A DNA stretch of 14,200 bases from Myxococcota bacterium (GTDB taxonomy: Bacteria > Myxococcota > Polyangia > GCA-2747355 > JAKLHH01). The position numbers and the translations under genes are program-made. Location: contig JAKLHH010000062.1 of NCBI GenBank assembly GCA_022710245.1, positions 1-14,200 on the forward strand, in the 5' to 3' direction. Every line of letters starts with the position of its first letter. The first letter of the stretch is position 1. Positions 13,501 to 14,200 of this stretch are shown here, piece after piece. A model generated the notes under the pieces. The model was not told the DNA's origin. It made no database searches and worked only from the letters and a program-made list of their open reading frames with translations.

Positions 13501-13557
13501 ATGGAAGCGTCCGTCGCAACGGCGGCCAACGCGGCACAGAAAGAGAGTACGCGATGA
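13501..13557 (+). CDS. Possible 18-aa leader ORF overlapping the next start
   Basis: ATGGAAGCG onward reads MEASVATAANAAQKESTR, and its TGA overlaps the ATG of the YtxH-like gene (ATGA). AGGA stands three bases before the ATG, closer than ideal. It could couple translation to the next gene, or be chance. No conservation can be judged from one sequence. Confidence 0.2.
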   Translation: MEASVATAANAAQKESTR

Positions 13558-13856
13558 GTGGACAGGGAAAGAATGGACAGGACGAACAGCCAACGAACGG
13601 CCGCACCGGCTACAGCGGCAAGTCGCTCCTCCTCCTGTTCGTGGGTGGCGCAGTGACCGGAGCGGCGGTCGCCTACCTGGCCCAGAGGGGGAACCGCGCC
13701 CGCGTGGGCGCCCTCGCCGCGAAGGCGCGGGGAATGGCCGCCCACCTCCCTCAGGCCGTGCGCGACGCGTCGCACGCGGCGAAGGAGGCGTTCACCGAGG
13801 CCTACAGCGAGGACGTCGAGGACGTCGCGCCGAAGCGGAAGCACCACGCGGTGTAG
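13554..13856 (+). CDS. YtxH-like small membrane protein
   Basis: 100 aa. A polar N-terminus (about 1-22) is followed by one membrane span (SLLLLFVGGAVTGAAVAYLA, about 24-43), then a basic and amphipathic Ala-rich region and an acidic-to-basic tail (EDVEDVAPKRKHHAV). This layout resembles YtxH-type and related gas-vesicle/stress small membrane proteins. It lacks the usual AxxGKETR motif after the span, so the family call is tentative. The upstream GAGAG is a modest ribosome binding site. Position behind csbD and the 29-aa membrane peptide suggests a shared stress or envelope role. Confidence 0.7.
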   Translation: MSGQGKNGQDEQPTNGRTGYSGKSLLLLFVGGAVTGAAVAYLAQRGNRARVGALAAKARGMAAHLPQAVRDASHAAKEAFTEAYSEDVEDVAPKRKHHAV

Positions 13857-13871
13857 CTCTCCCGCCCCACC

Positions 13872-13887
13872 TCGGGACCGCTCCCGA
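13872..13887 (+). terminator. Hairpin after the YtxH-like gene
   Basis: TCGGGA and TCCCGA form a perfect 6-bp stem over CCGC, 15 nt behind the stop at 13856. There is no T-tract, so it is a weak candidate for the end of the csbD transcript. Confidence 0.3.
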
Positions 13888-13951
13888 CAAGGTCGCGTGG
13901 AGCGTTTGCCGGGGCTTCATCTGAGTCGCCACACATGACGGAGCTGGGTCC

Positions 13952-14200
13952 ATGGACGAATCGTCTCTGAGCATGCTCCAGCGGGACGAGCTCCGCGCGG
14001 TCTACACGCTGCGCGATGGCAGCCACCTGCCCCGCTTGCCGCGCGGCGGTCGCAGCCTCGCGCGCCTCTTCGACGGCCTGCGCACCGTGGCGCAGATCTG
14101 CGCCGCCGGCGGCGTGTCGCTCACCCGCGGGCTCAGCCTGGTGGACCAGCTGGCACGGCGCGCCGTGCTCGTCGCTGTTCGCTCCGTGCCGCGCCTCGCG
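13952..14200 (+). CDS. N-terminus of a protein with a winged-helix-like domain, truncated by window end
   Basis: 83 codons are visible and the frame runs off the window. The ATG at 13952 has GGAG eight bases upstream. Residues about 34-75 (RSLARLFDGLRTVAQICAAGG, then SLTRGLSLVDQLARRAVL) follow the pattern 'LFDGxRTxxxIxxxxxxxxxxxLxxLxxLxxxGxL' seen in winged-helix segments attached to regulators and DUF4388-type proteins of Myxococcota. In those proteins the domain is usually followed by another module that would define the function, which is outside this window. A second ATG (M8) is in frame, but the first has the better ribosome binding site spacing. Confidence 0.65.
   Translation, partial: MDESSLSMLQRDELRAVYTLRDGSHLPRLPRGGRSLARLFDGLRTVAQICAAGGVSLTRGLSLVDQLARRAVLVAVRSVPRLA

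Overview
The window is about 70% GC. Its genes encode several Cys-rich lipoproteins with Asp/Pro/Lys/Ala-rich linkers behind the lipobox, a long FtsK, LolA and an OmpA-type lipoprotein. That combination points to a Gram-negative, probably Myxococcota-like (formerly deltaproteobacterial) chromosome. This assignment is inference from composition and protein style, not from a database match. I see no transposase, integrase, phage gene or CRISPR array.

Layout. Positions 1-49 hold the tail of a plus-strand gene. Positions 74-4000 are a minus-strand block that reads, in transcription order: lolA (4000-3311), a TerB-like membrane protein (3255-2158), a CxxCxxCC/FliB-like metal-cluster protein (2161-977, start overlapping the previous stop) and a lipoprotein with a PPC-like C-terminus (904-74). 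Diverging from lolA is a Cys-rich lipoprotein (4178-5125). Between it and the converging ftsK (8551-5438) lies a 12-unit, 26-bp tandem array whose unit is a copy of the lipoprotein gene's own 3' end, stop codon included. A strong promoter (TTGACA-N18-TATGAT) drives ftsK, and diverging from it is an OmpA-family lipoprotein (8735-9475). Then come tRNA-Ala(CGC), an intrinsic terminator, and, 13 nt after its T-tract, a LamG-like lipoprotein (9759-10817). A 508-aa Cys-rich lipoprotein follows (11011-12537).

Positions 12538-13099 contain no convincing gene but carry two perfect inverted repeats and an ECF-sigma-like promoter. Downstream lies a small stress/envelope cluster: csbD (13100-13285), a 29-aa single-span membrane peptide (13349-13438) and a YtxH-like membrane protein (13554-13856). 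A (GAAC)6 microsatellite lies between the first two. The window ends in the start of a protein with a winged-helix-like N-terminus (13952-14200).

How the parts fit. Most of the genes act at the cell envelope: LolA carries lipoproteins to the outer membrane, five proteins are predicted lipoproteins and so possible LolA clients, the OmpA-like one should bind peptidoglycan, and FtsK segregates DNA at the septum. No known defence or mobile system is recognisable. The least explained features are the minisatellite grown from a gene's 3' end, the tRNA-terminator-lipoprotein arrangement, and the gene-less regulatory region in front of csbD.
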